The translations under genes were made by a program, and so were the position numbers. From NCBI RefSeq assembly GCF_020966635.1, contig NZ_JAJKFQ010000026.1, forward strand, positions 1 to 64,000: a DNA stretch of 64,000 nt. Reading direction: 5' to 3'. Position 1 is the stretch's first letter. The number at the start of each line of letters is the position of its first letter. This DNA is from Stieleria sp. JC731. GTDB taxonomy: Bacteria; Planctomycetota; Planctomycetia; Pirellulales; Pirellulaceae. The notes below the pieces were generated by a model. It saw nothing but the letters and a program-made list of their open reading frames with translations, was not told the DNA's origin and made no database searches. Below, in pieces: positions 53,901 to 63,812 of the stretch.

Positions 53901-55071
53901 AGACTGAATCGTGGCGCTCGATCAAGCGATTGTTCTGGGAGACGCCTGAACGCGCAAAGCCGGCCCGTACAACACGTCCGTTGGAAATATTGCGTTGTAC
54001 GTCGACGCGAAGCTGTTCTTCCAATTCGTCATCGGTCTCTGGAATTTGCGCGAGCGAGTGATACAGCGGCGGTCGTGAGGCGTGGTGCAAAAACCAGTCG
54101 GCACGAACGACCGGAAAGTGCGTCTCCGTCACCTTCGCTGCGATTTGGGCTTCAGGAATATTGGGAGCAATACCATGGGGGTAACCAGCAAGGATCTCGT
54201 CCCAATTCTCACTATTCCACCCCAGATCCCGAAGATCGAAGCGGAAAGTACGCTGATCAGTTTTTAAGGGGTGAAGCTTTGCGAGTTCGCGATTCCAGGA
54301 AAGGCTATTGATCAACTTCGCAAGCGCGACTTCGTAAACTTTCAAGCCTTGTTCGGGCATGCCGCCGTTAGCAAGATTGCTAAGCGTAAAATACCGCAGG
54401 TAGGCTCGATCACCTGGCGTCTGCGACCGAAGATCAACTGCGATTGCTTTGTAGAGGTCTGCATGCGAAATCAGTTCGACCGATCGCGAAGCCTTGCCCG
54501 TCGGTGCACCGCTACGAATCCAATCTCGGATCGTGTTGACTTCGGTTTCAGACAATGTCGATTCGCCCTGCGGTGGCATCGGGGAATCTTTGGAAACGAT
54601 ACGCTGAAATAGCTGTGAATTGTTTTCGTTGCGAAGCGTGACCAAGCCTGATGAGACCAACTGATCACGGTCAAGCACATAATCAAAACCGCCTTCATCG
54701 GATTGATTCTGGCCATGACATCGATGGCAATGCTTTTTTAGGATTGCCAATGCTGCCGTCGAGTTTGCAATCGGACTTCGTTCGACGTCTGCCTCGTCTG
54801 CATTTGGCTGATCCGCAACCGGCTTGGCAGGCTTGTTCTGTTCGGCGAGGTGCTGCTGTAAGAATTCTTGATCAGCGTTGCTGAGTCGATTAATCGGAAG
54901 GCTGACGATTCGACCATCGGCCCGTTCCAAGACGACGTTCTTTCCTCGAACGGCAACTAATTCTGCTTCGACGCGGTACTTCCCGGTCTGATCAGTCCAT
55001 TGCCTAGCAGACGAAACCGACGGTGCGAGCGCGAACGACGCCACCACAATGACTAGTGCGAGCCAACGCAT
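50956..55071 (-). CDS. SHD1, haem-binding and TPR secreted giant
   Basis: 1371 residues, ATG 55071. Signal peptide 1-22 (LALVIVVASFALAPSVSSA). SHD1 domain ~23-78: QWTDQTGKYRVEAELVAVRG in parts, then RLSNADQEFL. A cytochrome-c-like domain carries CHRCH (115-119) and an axial Met candidate in SPMPPQGE (~164). A second CMSCH (475-479) lies in a middle domain. This order (SHD1, haem c, long middle, second CxxCH) resembles planctomycete extracellular redox proteins. The last ~700 residues are TPR/helical repeats (AVAAAPNLQLKVGIIRSLVQAYEH in parts; RYHNAAKQISKAS). A Lys/Glu-rich region (NVAPEMPMADDRAADKEAML in parts) links them. Two c-haem sites are expected if exported; electron transfer or haem storage is inferred. 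No cytochrome maturation gene is nearby. Confidence 0.75.
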   Translation of the reverse strand: MRWLALVIVVASFALAPSVSSARQWTDQTGKYRVEAELVAVRGKNVVLERADGRIVSLPINRLSNADQEFLQQHLAEQNKPAKPVADQPNADEADVERSPIANSTAALAILKKHCHRCHGQNQSDEGGFDYVLDRDQLVSSGLVTLRNENNSQLFQRIVSKDSPMPPQGESTLSETEVNTIRDWIRSGAPTGKASRSVELISHADLYKAIAVDLRSQTPGDRAYLRYFTLSNLANGGMPEQGLKVYEVALAKLINSLSWNRELAKLHPLKTDQRTFRFDLRDLGWNSENWDEILAGYPHGIAPNIPEAQIAAKVTETHFPVVRADWFLHHASRPPLYHSLAQIPETDDELEEQLRVDVQRNISNGRVVRAGFARSGVSQNNRLIERHDSVFGAYWKSYDFAGNTGRKNLFRNPLGPGNGRSHFLHDGGEIIFQLPNGMLGYMLTDADGNRIDRGPIEIVSDPRQGDKTVVNGVSCMSCHYSGFIKKSDEVRRLVLANRTAYPQINEILAVYQDQGEVERAIDKDTDAYLVALRSDEVGIKNPSQADEPISMTSGRYQREVDLNTAAAELGLSVRQFQRELSRLNDENLLRILGALKVAGGVVKRETFDRSFASLASMLGLGNVSGQTSRIRALLANSSNRRAAQSRISGGWATAFNEGKQLLNDRDWDKAQVILENAVAAAPNLQLKVGIIRSLVQAYEHSETPDDLIDAHLFLVDMGNAEIVVQAAINEMFMSLKTFDDNASSPISRARRFVSSGEFGLSESTNDAVFRKILSRLEQNSSDVKTHMVLQYYATKLIHNTNQRLAALSKLHETAPDLMDHKSRILFATLLINSGDMFKGAAVMSAVVDELPPQDRFLHRIEEADALRKAGDINKARKSLLIAKKEMGFVTVPTAHLNVSKLATQFAAIGDYISASGVLLDALRTESEPNRIRSMQAKLHYYSQLEDNQATFETDSDKPAAEAVADAAENVAPEMPMADDRAADKEAMLDPKIALRAEAEQQERLARGNQSLRFNGMVRAAELWIQLDEKERAQKAIEQAMTGLRGKSGATVHRDYDKLSDLYDQIGMREEALQQVFRALEVNSNEYDVPKLQTKANSFMADLGTDIQSLDEKTQAMLDPKYQYRVAARAVEAMPRTNSVSTASTLINAAEAWSKAGEKDEVKRVGALIQKAMSTLPLTTHKGTLQHNSARLAEVYNSADLSVEAIDCYLDAVSYSSTHAYAERYHNAAKQISKASGVPLPKLSAEAELMLDPRHEKRLRAAATEARAIDMDKRLGARGTSFSYLTWRQAADEWLSAEENERALAAYKHVMLHHQTDEHSSEHDFKRAADFYEKAGEKQLAIQSLQASMAKTRSKFSKERYQKDIDRLKSAN

Positions 55072-55457
55072 CCCCTAAACCTCTCATCCAATAATAGAGA
55101 TATCATGAGATCGAAAGGCTTATCAGCCTATCTGATCAGGGCGCGTCTTTCCATCGTATTTCGTGAATCAAACCCCCTAGCGTCTAATCGTTTTTAGTTT
55201 TGGTCTCGTGTGAAATCGCCTTCTACTCTGAAAAACCGCCTAAAGGAAACGCTTCTTGCGCGAAGTTCAACACGTGAAAAGAAAATCAGCCTCATCCGTC
55301 AGTGACGAACGAGACTGATTCGAATAGGTTTCTTACTGGGCATCCAAACACGTCAGTGATTCATAACGCTTGCGTTTGTTAGATCACTTGCTGAATGATT
55401 TGCCGATCCACGGTTTGGGAGAGGCTGTTGATACAGCTGCGTAGTAATCACAGCTGC
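55072..55457. other. intergenic stretch
   Basis: Between the haem-protein start and the chemoreceptor stop. Holds the terminator-like hairpin at 55277-55320 and presumably the promoter of the 1371-residue protein. No gene seen. Confidence 0.5.
55277..55320 (-). terminator. Rho-independent terminator of the chemoreceptor
   Basis: Minus strand AATCAGTCTC, loop, GAGGCTGATT, then TTCTTTT. The ~10-bp stem with one bulge lies ~140 bp past the chemoreceptor stop. Confidence 0.55.
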
Positions 55458-57269
55458 TTAGAAATCCATGAACGCGTCGGCAGCTTGCGTCAACACGGGA
55501 AACGAGGCCACAGGAGCGACGGGAGCAACAACAACCGGCTTGCCAGCATTCTTCGGCTTCGGAGCGACGTCGTGATGATCGCTTTCCACGTCACCGGCAT
55601 TGCCCAGTTGGAACCGGCTGACCATGATGTCCAATTGCCTTGAGTGATTGAATACGGAACCCGAAGTTCCGGCGAGTTCCTCGGTCTGGTTCGCGTTTCC
55701 TTGCGTCAGCTGATCGATTTGAGTGACCGCTGCGGTAACCTGTTTGATCGCCGACAATTGTTCCTGCGATGCGGCGGCAATTTCTGCGACGATATCCGTC
55801 ACACGTTTCACCGAGTCAACGATCTCACCCAGAGTCTCGCCGGACTTGTTGACCAGTTCCGTACCGCGTTCAACCTTGCTGGCCGAATTCTGAATCAGAC
55901 TCTTGATCTCTTTCGCCGATGAAGCGGTTCGCTGAGCCAGATTTCGGACTTCGGAAGCCACAACCGCGAATCCACGTCCTTGTTCGCCAGCACGGGCGGC
56001 TTCGACCGCGGCATTCAAGGCCAACAGGTTTGTCTGGAACGCGATTTCGTCGATGGTTGTAATGATGTCAGAAATCTGTTTCGAAGACTCGTTGATCTCA
56101 TGCATTGCGGTGACAGCGTCGCCGACAACGACGCCGCCATCGGTCGCGATATCGCGTGAGCTGTTTGCAAGGGCGCGAGCTTCCTGAGCGTTGTCGCTGT
56201 TCTGCTTGACCGTCGAAGTAATTTCTTCGAGGCTGGACGCGGTTTCCTCTAAACGGGAGGCCTGCATCTGAGCGCCACGAGAGATTTCTTCGGCTGCGCG
56301 TGACATCTCATTAGAAGCAGTCGCGACCGTTGTAGACACCTCGCGAACCTCGGAAAGCGCGTTGCGGATCGAGCTTACCGCTACGGAAAGTGCTTCGGAG
56401 ACTTGACCGATACCATCGCTGCCGAGGTCAGGGAAATCGACTTCAAAATTCCCGCCGGCGATTCGGTTGACCAATTTCAACACCGTTTCGACTTTGGCCT
56501 CCGTCTCTTCGGATTGCAAACGGTCCTCTTCCATTTGAGCTTTGATCTGTGCTTCCATCTCGGCACGTTTCTGATCGGCGATTGCCTTTTCGCGTTCCTG
56601 GCGTCGAACCGAAACCGACAACCAGAACGCAAACGCCGCCACGCTAGCGGCGACCACCAACCCGACGATCCACATCATCGACAGGCGATTGCTGATCAGC
56701 TCCCGAACTTCGTCTTCTGTGTCGGCGGCGTTCTGATTGGTCGTTGCGACAATCACGTCAACAGACTTGCGGTGATCCGCAAAGAGCGGCGCCAACTGCT
56801 GTGTCAAAATGTCTTTCGCCAAGTGGTATTCACCGGCTTGGATTGCGGGGATCAGCTCGCTATCCATCACCGCAAAGAACGCTTCAGCTGGAACACGTGA
56901 CGTTTCATTGATCTCTGTTTTTAACTTTCCTTCTGGAAGACTGTTGCGCCAATGCTCCTGACGGTCCGCGTATTCTTGCTTCAGTCCGGCGTACCGATCG
57001 ACCAATTGTTTCACCTCGGCAGGATCTTTCTCGCCAGCCAACAAGTGGGCGGTCAGATAGGTTTCGACAATGTAGTTAGGAGGCGGCAAAACGTCTGCGA
57101 GCAAGTCTTTGTTTAGAACAACGCGTTCGTAGTGTGGGCCGTGAACCTTAGCGATGTTCAATGTGGAAACAGCCAACGTTCCGAAGACCAGAAACCCAAT
57201 GGCAAAGACCGCTGTCAGTGCGACAAGCTTGCCAATCATTGATTGTGTCAATTGTCGAAAAAGATTCAT
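55458..57269 (-). CDS. methyl-accepting chemotaxis protein
   Basis: The start at ATG 57269 gives 603 residues; the frame extends 30 codons upstream. TM1 ~10-33 ([21 protein letters not shown]); a ~165-residue periplasmic four-helix sensor; TM2 ~198-219 ([20 protein letters not shown]). A HAMP-like linker follows ([20 protein letters not shown]). The signalling hairpin has the conserved tip [38 protein letters not shown] (residues ~400-436), which contacts CheA and CheW. The C-terminus FMDF lacks the NWETF methyltransferase-tether pentapeptide. The cheW-like gene lies ~740 bp upstream on the same strand. No cheA, cheB, cheR or flagellar gene is in the window. Confidence 0.93.
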   Translation of the reverse strand: MNLFRQLTQSMIGKLVALTAVFAIGFLVFGTLAVSTLNIAKVHGPHYERVVLNKDLLADVLPPPNYIVETYLTAHLLAGEKDPAEVKQLVDRYAGLKQEYADRQEHWRNSLPEGKLKTEINETSRVPAEAFFAVMDSELIPAIQAGEYHLAKDILTQQLAPLFADHRKSVDVIVATTNQNAADTEDEVRELISNRLSMMWIVGLVVAASVAAFAFWLSVSVRRQEREKAIADQKRAEMEAQIKAQMEEDRLQSEETEAKVETVLKLVNRIAGGNFEVDFPDLGSDGIGQVSEALSVAVSSIRNALSEVREVSTTVATASNEMSRAAEEISRGAQMQASRLEETASSLEEITSTVKQNSDNAQEARALANSSRDIATDGGVVVGDAVTAMHEINESSKQISDIITTIDEIAFQTNLLALNAAVEAARAGEQGRGFAVVASEVRNLAQRTASSAKEIKSLIQNSASKVERGTELVNKSGETLGEIVDSVKRVTDIVAEIAAASQEQLSAIKQVTAAVTQIDQLTQGNANQTEELAGTSGSVFNHSRQLDIMVSRFQLGNAGDVESDHHDVAPKPKNAGKPVVVAPVAPVASFPVLTQAADAFMDF

Positions 57270-58006
57270 CAAAGCGTGCTCGTGGTAGTTTCGTAAAAAA
57301 AGGTGAAGATGTGCAGTTCGAAAATTTCCGCCACGCGAATACCCGCTGTGTTGGCGCACCGCAGGTTACGGTGCCTGAACGGACAGCAGTTCAAGGGCGG
57401 TATAGTGAGATAAATTGTTGGTGCCGAAATTCCTTTCGCCTGAACGGCGTTTGCCATGTTTATTGGTTGGCGTCGCGGGCGGAGCAGCCACACCGCGGTG
57501 CAAGGTTTAAATTCTCCGGCCTGTCACTTAAGAGAGAAGAAGCGATCGTGTGACGACTTGTGTTTGGGAAAATATCGCGTCCCTGACTTGATGCCGATTT
57601 ATCCGGTGAACAATCAAGGACGAAGGTTTAGTCATTCAGTTCTTTCATTGTTTTCATAGATCCATCAAACCGAGCTTATGTCACGAAAACCCCTCGCGTG
57701 AAATCTGGTCGGATAACCTACTTTGGATTCAGAAGTCCGGTGCAAGGCAAAGCGATTCACAACAGGTCGTTTGCAAATTCGCGATCAATGCAGCACTAGT
57801 CTGATGGTCGATCCGATGAGTTAACGCTAGTGCCATGCAGGGAAAGGCCCCGTTCAGACCAACGTCAGCGAATGTCGGCTTTCGCGCAAAAGCATCCCGT
57901 TTGAATACGAGTCGTTGCCATCGAGGCCGAACAATGGAGTGACCGATTCAGAATCGAAGTATGAGCCGAATCGCGTCATCTCCAATGTTTTCAAGCAACA
58001 TCGAGG
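57270..58006. other. intergenic stretch
   Basis: About 740 bp between the chemoreceptor start and the CheW stop. Short frames on both strands only; the chemoreceptor promoter should be here. Nothing else recognised. Confidence 0.45.
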
Positions 58007-58501
58007 CTATGCAGGAATCTGCAAATCGGTCTGTTGGCGAGGTATCAAGCGATTCAGATCGAGAAGTGTGATCAATCTCTCGCCCACTTTCGCAATTCCG
58101 TTCACACAGGTTGCATCGAATTCGGCACAGATACTGGGCGTGTCCTCGATGTCTGAATTAGCCACATTGAGAACGTCATTGACACCATCGACCAATAGGC
58201 CGGTGATTTTGTCGTTGATCGTGACGACAATAATCACGGCAAACTGGTTGTACTCGATGGTGGGCAGCGACAGCTTTGAACGCAGATCCAAAATCGGAAC
58301 AACCGTGCCCCGCAGGTTCATCATCCCACGAACATAGCCAGGCATATTTGGAACGGGCGTGATTCGCGACAGCCCCTTGATTTCTTGGACCCGCAGGATT
58401 TCGACACCAAATTCTTCATCGTTCAGCTTGAACGTAAGGAACTGACTCCCGTCGCCGGTTCGTTGAGCTAGGACGTCCGACTCATCGATAACTTCTGACA
58501 T
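58007..58501 (-). CDS. cheW: CheW-like chemotaxis coupling protein
   Basis: 164 residues. A single CheW domain spans about residues 19-155: SQFLTFKLNDEEFGVEILRVQEI opens with the core strand and loop, PVPNMPGYVRGMMNLRGTVVPILDLRSKL in parts is the most conserved segment, and GLLVDGVNDVLNV closes the second barrel. The sequence ITPVPNMPxxVxGxxNLRGxxxPxxDLR is the family signature. CheW bridges chemoreceptors and the CheA kinase. A chemoreceptor lies 740 bp downstream. The symbol follows the domain; it may be a CheW paralogue. Confidence 0.93.
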   Translation of the reverse strand: MSEVIDESDVLAQRTGDGSQFLTFKLNDEEFGVEILRVQEIKGLSRITPVPNMPGYVRGMMNLRGTVVPILDLRSKLSLPTIEYNQFAVIIVVTINDKITGLLVDGVNDVLNVANSDIEDTPSICAEFDATCVNGIAKVGERLITLLDLNRLIPRQQTDLQIPA

Positions 58502-58941
58502 TCAAAACTCCAAAACTTGTTTGATTGGATGACCGCCAGCTGCTGTCGAATAAAAGTAACTGGAATGTCGCTCGACTCGTCTAAACGCAGAGTCGTCTGA
58601 ATTCATTCCGAACTTTTCTTGGCAAGGCTGCAACTGCGATCGAACGTGCTGGGTAGCCAATCGTGTTCAGGATTGGCTATCGTAAGAATGGATCTGTACC
58701 GGCAATGCTCTGGCACGCGTCCTGTAGTCAATCTATGCCGATCGATGGATCGGTGACGTATCGATGTGGGCAAACCTTCGCGGGACCTGTTGCGGTTTGC
58801 CCTCTGTGCATTGCTAAATGCCTCTCTGTCGCTACGGGATGTCGCCAAATTGGCGATTCCCAGACAAGGGTCCATCAGTACGGGAATCCAACGATTCAAA
58901 AGAGAAGAAAAGGAGTAGACGTCGTCCAGCGGAAGCGTTCG
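58502..58941. other. intergenic stretch
   Basis: 440 bp upstream of cheW, downstream of the 58942 gene. Contains the probable cheW promoter. No open frame or repeat of note. Confidence 0.45.
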
Positions 58942-59694
58942 CTAATCACGTGCCAACAGCCATACACCACGTTTGATCTGTTCGAGCAAAGGTTTCCCCT
59001 GGATGGTTGCCAGGTCTTCAAGAGTGAAGTCATACACCGAGATCGAATTCGAGCTCAGTTCATCCACCCGTATCACTCGTGATTCGTCATCACCGGCCAA
59101 AAGGTAGAAGCGGCCCGGCTGAAATTGCGGATCGACCCTCACCTTGTTATCGGAGCCGCGGTGCAGATCCAACTTTGCCTCGATGCGGTAGCCTTTCGCG
59201 AAAGTCCCTGGCAGTTTTGGTATGTCGCTGGCTGAATCAATGACTGGTCGCTCGCCGTCATTCTGCTGATGACCTTCTAGGGTGATCTCGAATTCGAGTG
59301 CCGTGACCAGATCCCGAAACGCTTTGATGGCAGGGTTGATCAACCCTTGCATTCGGGTCTGAGCGTTCCGAACCTCGTTTAGCTTTGCAGCCGGAACCGC
59401 TTGTCGTCCCTGTTTGGCACCGGAGATCACCATATTGACGGTGCCGTTCCACTGGCCGACGGTCGTGCTAAAGCTGGTTTCCAATTGCCGAACGCGTTCC
59501 AGTGCCGTCCGTGACCTGCCGAGTTCGAACTCCTTTTGTGCTTCGGCAACGGACGAAGGGTAAGAACCTACACCAGGAAGCCCGTCGATGACCACTTCGT
59601 TCGGAAGTCCTCGAACGGCACCGCCTGGAAGGCTTCCGGTCCGCTGAACCGCGGCGATCAAGTTGGAAAAGTGGGCGGCTTCGAGCTGAATCAT
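58942..59694 (-). CDS. hypothetical protein
   Basis: The start at ATG 59694 (MIQLEAAHFSNLIAAVQRTG) is preferred, giving 250 residues; the open frame upstream lies in hairpin array C and codes for repeat sequence, not protein. About residues 1-140 are helical (RTALERVRQLETSFSTTVGQW; GRQAVPAAKLNEVRNAQTRMQG in parts; AIKAFRDLVTALEFEIT). Residues ~160-250 are beta-rich (GYRIEAKLDLHRGSDNKVRVDPQFQPGRFYLLAGDDESRVIRVDEL in parts), with an ELSSNSISVYDFTLEDL end. No signal peptide. No family recognised. The neighbour is the repeat array upstream and cheW downstream. Confidence 0.5.
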   Translation of the reverse strand: MIQLEAAHFSNLIAAVQRTGSLPGGAVRGLPNEVVIDGLPGVGSYPSSVAEAQKEFELGRSRTALERVRQLETSFSTTVGQWNGTVNMVISGAKQGRQAVPAAKLNEVRNAQTRMQGLINPAIKAFRDLVTALEFEITLEGHQQNDGERPVIDSASDIPKLPGTFAKGYRIEAKLDLHRGSDNKVRVDPQFQPGRFYLLAGDDESRVIRVDELSSNSISVYDFTLEDLATIQGKPLLEQIKRGVWLLARD

Positions 59695-59799
59695 GCTTCG
59701 ACAAAAGCGTTGGGAGAGAAGTCCATCATCGCGATATTGTGGGAACAGTTTACAGGCTGAGCACAGGCTAATGCCAGTTGATCGGTGAAACGGAATCGA

Positions 59800-60800
59800 G
59801 AAACCGACGCTAGTGCGTTTGCGGTTTAGGTGGTTGCGGGATTGAGCCGTGTAGGCGCTAGCCGCGGTTGAGTAGACTTGGCCGTTCGATATCAAGTAAC
59901 CGACGCTAGCGCGTTTAAGGCTCAGTTGGGTTGTCCTTGAGCCGCTTCGGCGCTAGCCGCGGTTAGGTGGATTCTGGAAGTCGACATCAAGCAACCGACG
60001 CTAGCGCGTTTACGGCTCAGGTGATTGCGGCCCAAGTGATTGCGGGACTGAGCCGTGTTGGCGCTAGCCGCGGTTGGATGAATTTTGGAGGCCGAGGTCA
60101 AGCAACCGACGCTAGCGCGTTTGCGGCTGAGGTGGTTGCGGCCCAAGTGGTTCCGGAACTGAGCCGCATCGGCGCTAGCCGCGGTTGGGTGGATTAGGGA
60201 GGCCGCGGTCAAGCAACCGACGCTAGCGCGTTTGCGGCTCAGTGGTTGCGGCCCAAGTGGTTCCGGAACTGAGCCGTGTTGGCGCTAGCCGCGATTAGGT
60301 GGATTTGGGAGGCCGAGGTCAAGCAACCGACGCTAGCGCGTTTGCGGCTCAGGTGGTTGCGGACCAAGTGATTGTGGGACTGAGCCGTGTTGGCGTTAGC
60401 CGCGGTTAGGTGGATTTGGGAGGCCGAGGCCAAGCAACCGACGCTAGCGCGTTTACGGCTCAGGTGGTTGTGGACCAGTTGATTACGGGATTGAGCCGCA
60501 TCGGCGCTAGCCGCGGTTGGGTGGATTTGGTTGTTCGACATCAAGCAACCGACGCTAGCGCGTTTACGGCTCAGGTGGTTGCGGACCAAGTGATTGTGGG
60601 ACTGAGCCGCATCGGCGTTAGCCGCGGTTAGGTGGATTTGGGAGGCCGACATCAAGCAACCGACGCTAGCGCGTTTACGGCTCAGGTGGTTGTAGACCAA
60701 GTGATTGCGGGATTGAGCCGCATCGGCGTTAGCTGCGGTTGGGTGGATTTGGGAGGCCGAAGTCAAGCAACCGACGCTAGCGCGTTTGCGGCTCAGGTGT
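59800..60800. repeat. hairpin-repeat array C (about 96-113-bp period, ten units)
   Basis: Ten CCGACGCTAG arms (near 59803, 59899, 59995, 60105, 60217, 60326, 60437, 60546, 60657, 60769) alternate with GAGCCG(T/C)(G/A)T(T/C)GGCG(C/T)TAGCCGCGG arms. Spacers differ from arrays A and B (GGTGGTTGCGGCCCAAGTG; GGTGGATTTGGGAGGCCGA), making this a second subfamily. Unit length drifts between 96 and 113 bp. It ends in a degraded copy before 60841. Confidence 0.92.
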
Positions 60801-61107
60801 TTACGGCGTAGGTGGTTGTGGGACTGAGCCGCTTCGACGGCGCATTGCTAAACTCATTTTGCGATGGCGAACATACGGCTTGATTGACGCAATTCGCGTC
60901 TCAAACTTAAAACGCAATCCGATAAAGTGTTTCTTTCCCTTTTGACCAAAACAAACTTTCTGACTCAACGTTACATCAATGAGGTTTCAACTTCGGATAA
61001 GATCCTCAATACCTTAGTGATCCTTGACACCTTCGATGACGAATCACGGGTCTCGTTTTGATCACTAATACTTGTCGAGCTTCCGTCACTTTGCTTTGGA
61101 GTAAGAA

Positions 61108-61290
61108 ATGAAGTTTGCTATGGGTATGCTGTCGGTTCTGGGCTTTTGCCTTGCGTTGACTTCGATGGGATGCGGACACTCAGAAAGCGTGGTCGCACCA
61201 GACCCAAACACCGTCGAAGAAACGGTTCCCGGTGGCGCCATGAGTGAAGAAGAATACGCAAAGGAAATGGCGAAAGCTGAGAAGGGTTGA
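61108..61290 (+). CDS. small lipoprotein
   Basis: 60 residues. Signal peptide with lipobox LALTSMGC, Cys at residue 22, so a lipid-anchored envelope protein. The mature part (GHSESVVAPDPNTVEETVPG) ends with an acidic, Lys-rich tail (MSEEEYAKEMAKAEKG). Similar short lipoproteins occur beside DUF1559 genes in planctomycetes; here the DUF1559 gene follows ~725 bp later. Function unknown. Confidence 0.7.
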   Translation: MKFAMGMLSVLGFCLALTSMGCGHSESVVAPDPNTVEETVPGGAMSEEEYAKEMAKAEKG

Positions 61291-62014
61291 TGCCCTTTAA
61301 GCGAAGCTTGTCTTTCGAAGATACCCCAGTGCTGAAGCGGATAGGTTCACGACTTAGCCGCTGTGATCGCTTGTATCCCAAGCAAGCGAACACCATTGGT
61401 ATCGCAGTGTAATCAAGCTTCGCAATGTAGAGCGATTTCTGCATGATCATTTATCATGCGATAACATCTTAGCTTTGACCTGCGCGTGACCTTGCACCGT
61501 CTCGATCAGGATGCGTTTAGTCAAGGCGATTGTGATCACCTATATCGTTTTACAGTCTTTGTCCAACGCGAGCGGGCTTCGCGTTATCTTCGAAAATGGT
61601 GCGTTGCCAATATAGGGTCGCTTCCACAAGTGGCGTCATGAGGCTACATCCGACCGACGCGTCCATCCAATGGACACTGTAAATTGGTTGACCGATGGCT
61701 TCTAAGTCGGGTCAGCGCCATCGTCTTCTTAAGGGCTGCAACGCAACGCTTCCATCGTCCACTGAGCATGTGCGTTGATGCGCACTTTGGTTCGCATGGT
61801 CTTATAAGCAAGCTATAAGCAAATGCCTTCTTTTCAATCCTCTGGACTCACCACGCCAAACGAATACTCTTCTGTACACTGTTATGATATTTTTAATGTT
61901 TTAAGCATTTTTACATAAGATCTAACGGACCCTTTGAACACCCCACTGGTTTATGTAAGGGCTGCCTGTATTTCAAAGGCAACTTTTCTTTTTATTCATC
62001 CGTGGAGCAACTCA
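61291..62014. other. intergenic stretch
   Basis: 725 bp between the lipoprotein and the DUF1559 gene. A/T-rich toward its end (near 61860-61925) where the DUF1559 promoter probably lies. No gene recognised; the short frames show no character. Confidence 0.45.
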
Positions 62015-63277
62015 ATGCGAAGCAATGGTGTCAGGGACGGGCGTTCAGCATTCACACTCGTGGAATTGCTAGTCGTCATCGCCATCATCGGTATCTTGGT
62101 GGGACTGCTTTTGCCTGCCGTTCAAGCGGCACGTGAAGCGGCGCGACGAATGAGCTGTAGCAACAATTTCAAGCAATTAGGCTTGGCGATTCACAACTAC
62201 CATTCTGCATTCAAGCAGCTTCCGCCTCATGGCGGCGGTACCGGTAAAGGCTTGGAAACACCACCGGCGTGGTGGCGTGCTAGTGACACGGCAAACCGTA
62301 AGGCACTTAGCGTTCACGTCGCCCTGCTTCCTTATATGGAGCAACAGGGGCTTTGGGATCATATTTCCAATCCCAGTATCAAGACTGTGACAGGCGCTCC
62401 GCCGCCAGCGATTACCGGAGGAGCATGGCCAGCGATGGGTCCCAGCCCCAAGGCATATTCAACCAATCCCGGATATATCCCTTGGCAAACCGAAATCCCA
62501 ACCTTCCGATGCCCTAGCGATCCTGGCCAAGGTTTGCCCGGTCGAGGACGCGTGAATTACGGTCCATCCCTTGGGGACGCACCTCGTACGAACTTGGCCA
62601 GTCACTTCGATCGAGCCGAAATGGTTCCAAGCTTGAGTGGCGGTACGGTTGCCAACGCGAAGATTCTTCATCGCGGGTTCTTTGCTCCGTATTCGGAATT
62701 CAAGTTCCGCGATGTCAAAGATGGACTTTCAAACACCATCGCGATGGGTGAGATCGTGTCGAACCTACAGGACAACGCGATCAACGGATCGATTTCATGG
62801 GACTCCGGTGGCGACAATAACGACCACTTCGTGAACCCATTGCACTGTGTCGATTCCAACGAGATCGATCCTGAACGACCACGGTTTTGGTGTTTGTCGT
62901 CCAGCGGTAACTGCACTCCGCCTGTTTCTATCGTCAACGGAGAAACCAACGGTCGCGGGATGAGCTGGGCGTCGGCGTTCCGTTTGTCGATCTCGGCCGT
63001 CTTCACCGTTCGTCCTCCCAACAGTGAGTTGTGTATCGGAAAGTGGGCTGACAACGAAGGCAACTTCTCGGCAAGTAGCCACCACCAAGGCGGTGCACAC
63101 ATCTTGATGGGTGACGGTGCTGTCGTCTTCATGACGGACTCCGTCGAATCGGGTGACCAACACGCCACCGGTATCTTCGATGGAAACCGTCCCGGAGACC
63201 GAAGTCCCTATGGCCTATGGGGTGCCCTGGGAACCAAGGGTGCTGGCGAAGTGATCGATGATGCGATCGCTCAATAA
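62015..63277 (+). CDS. DUF1559 protein with prepilin-type N-terminus
   Basis: The start at ATG 62015, preceded by GTGGAGCAACTCA, gives 420 residues. The N-terminus [36 protein letters not shown] in parts is a prepilin-type cleavage/methylation site with the pilin hydrophobic helix (Phe after the cleaved residue, Glu at +5). [16 protein letters not shown] follows, the standard DUF1559 (SBP_bac_10-like) start. The C-terminus has [15 protein letters not shown], the H-X9-DG motif of this class. It is probably a pseudopilin-like surface protein. Planctomycetes have dozens of these. A hairpin lies downstream at 63309-63344. Confidence 0.9.
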   Translation: MRSNGVRDGRSAFTLVELLVVIAIIGILVGLLLPAVQAAREAARRMSCSNNFKQLGLAIHNYHSAFKQLPPHGGGTGKGLETPPAWWRASDTANRKALSVHVALLPYMEQQGLWDHISNPSIKTVTGAPPPAITGGAWPAMGPSPKAYSTNPGYIPWQTEIPTFRCPSDPGQGLPGRGRVNYGPSLGDAPRTNLASHFDRAEMVPSLSGGTVANAKILHRGFFAPYSEFKFRDVKDGLSNTIAMGEIVSNLQDNAINGSISWDSGGDNNDHFVNPLHCVDSNEIDPERPRFWCLSSSGNCTPPVSIVNGETNGRGMSWASAFRLSISAVFTVRPPNSELCIGKWADNEGNFSASSHHQGGAHILMGDGAVVFMTDSVESGDQHATGIFDGNRPGDRSPYGLWGALGTKGAGEVIDDAIAQ

Positions 63278-63308
63278 CGCCCAGTAGTCGATACCCAAAA
63301 GTGAACCG

Positions 63309-63344
63309 TCCCTGGAACGAGCGTTTCGCAGCTTGTTCCAGGGA
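63309..63344 (+). terminator. stem-loop after the DUF1559 gene
   Basis: TCCCTGGAAC and GTTCCAGGGA form a perfect 10-bp stem with a 16-base loop, 31 bp past the stop. No T-run follows, so it may be a weak terminator or an mRNA-stabilising hairpin. Confidence 0.5.
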
Positions 63345-63812
63345 ACACTTCTGCTGAAGACGCGGATTTATTAAATCCCAAGTCAATTCTGTCTGCCACC
63401 ATGGGGTAGGTTCTCTCGCCTGTGCTGACCAATGATCTTTTGACACTCCGATTCGGTCTATTCGCAATCGTCCTCCTTGCTCGATTTCATTGGGAATCAA
63501 CGTTTCTTCCACAGAGAGAAAGGCGATAGTGAAATCACTACGTCACTGCGATCGCTATCTTTAGTCAAGGCGATTGGCAAGCAGAAGGAGCCAGCCCGCA
63601 AGACCGGAAAAGGCGTCAATGTTCGCGTGGTTCGATTATCTTGTTGAGTCGCGATCTCAATTTAAAGCGAGGTGCTGATCGGTGGTTGTCGAAGACGAAA
63701 CTGTATCTTTATCGCCCTCGATCACTCGAGCTTCGATAACAGGCGTATTGCGATTGCCTTAAACGGATTGGGCAGCCAACCCTGTTGGAGTGCGAGTAAG
63801 CTTTTTCTGCAG
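63345..63812. other. intergenic stretch
   Basis: 470 bp upstream of the partial gene at the right edge. No recognisable gene or repeat. Confidence 0.45.

Noticed and set aside
59922-60766. Minus-strand open frames encoding repeated NHLSRKRASVGC-type peptides
   Set aside because: They run through the hairpin units; the periodic peptide is a translation of the repeat, with no start or ribosome site of its own.
59800-60800. Array C considered as a CRISPR array
   Set aside because: Units are ~96-113 bp with two different inverted arms and conserved 'spacers'; CRISPR has one short repeat and unique spacers, and no cas genes are present.
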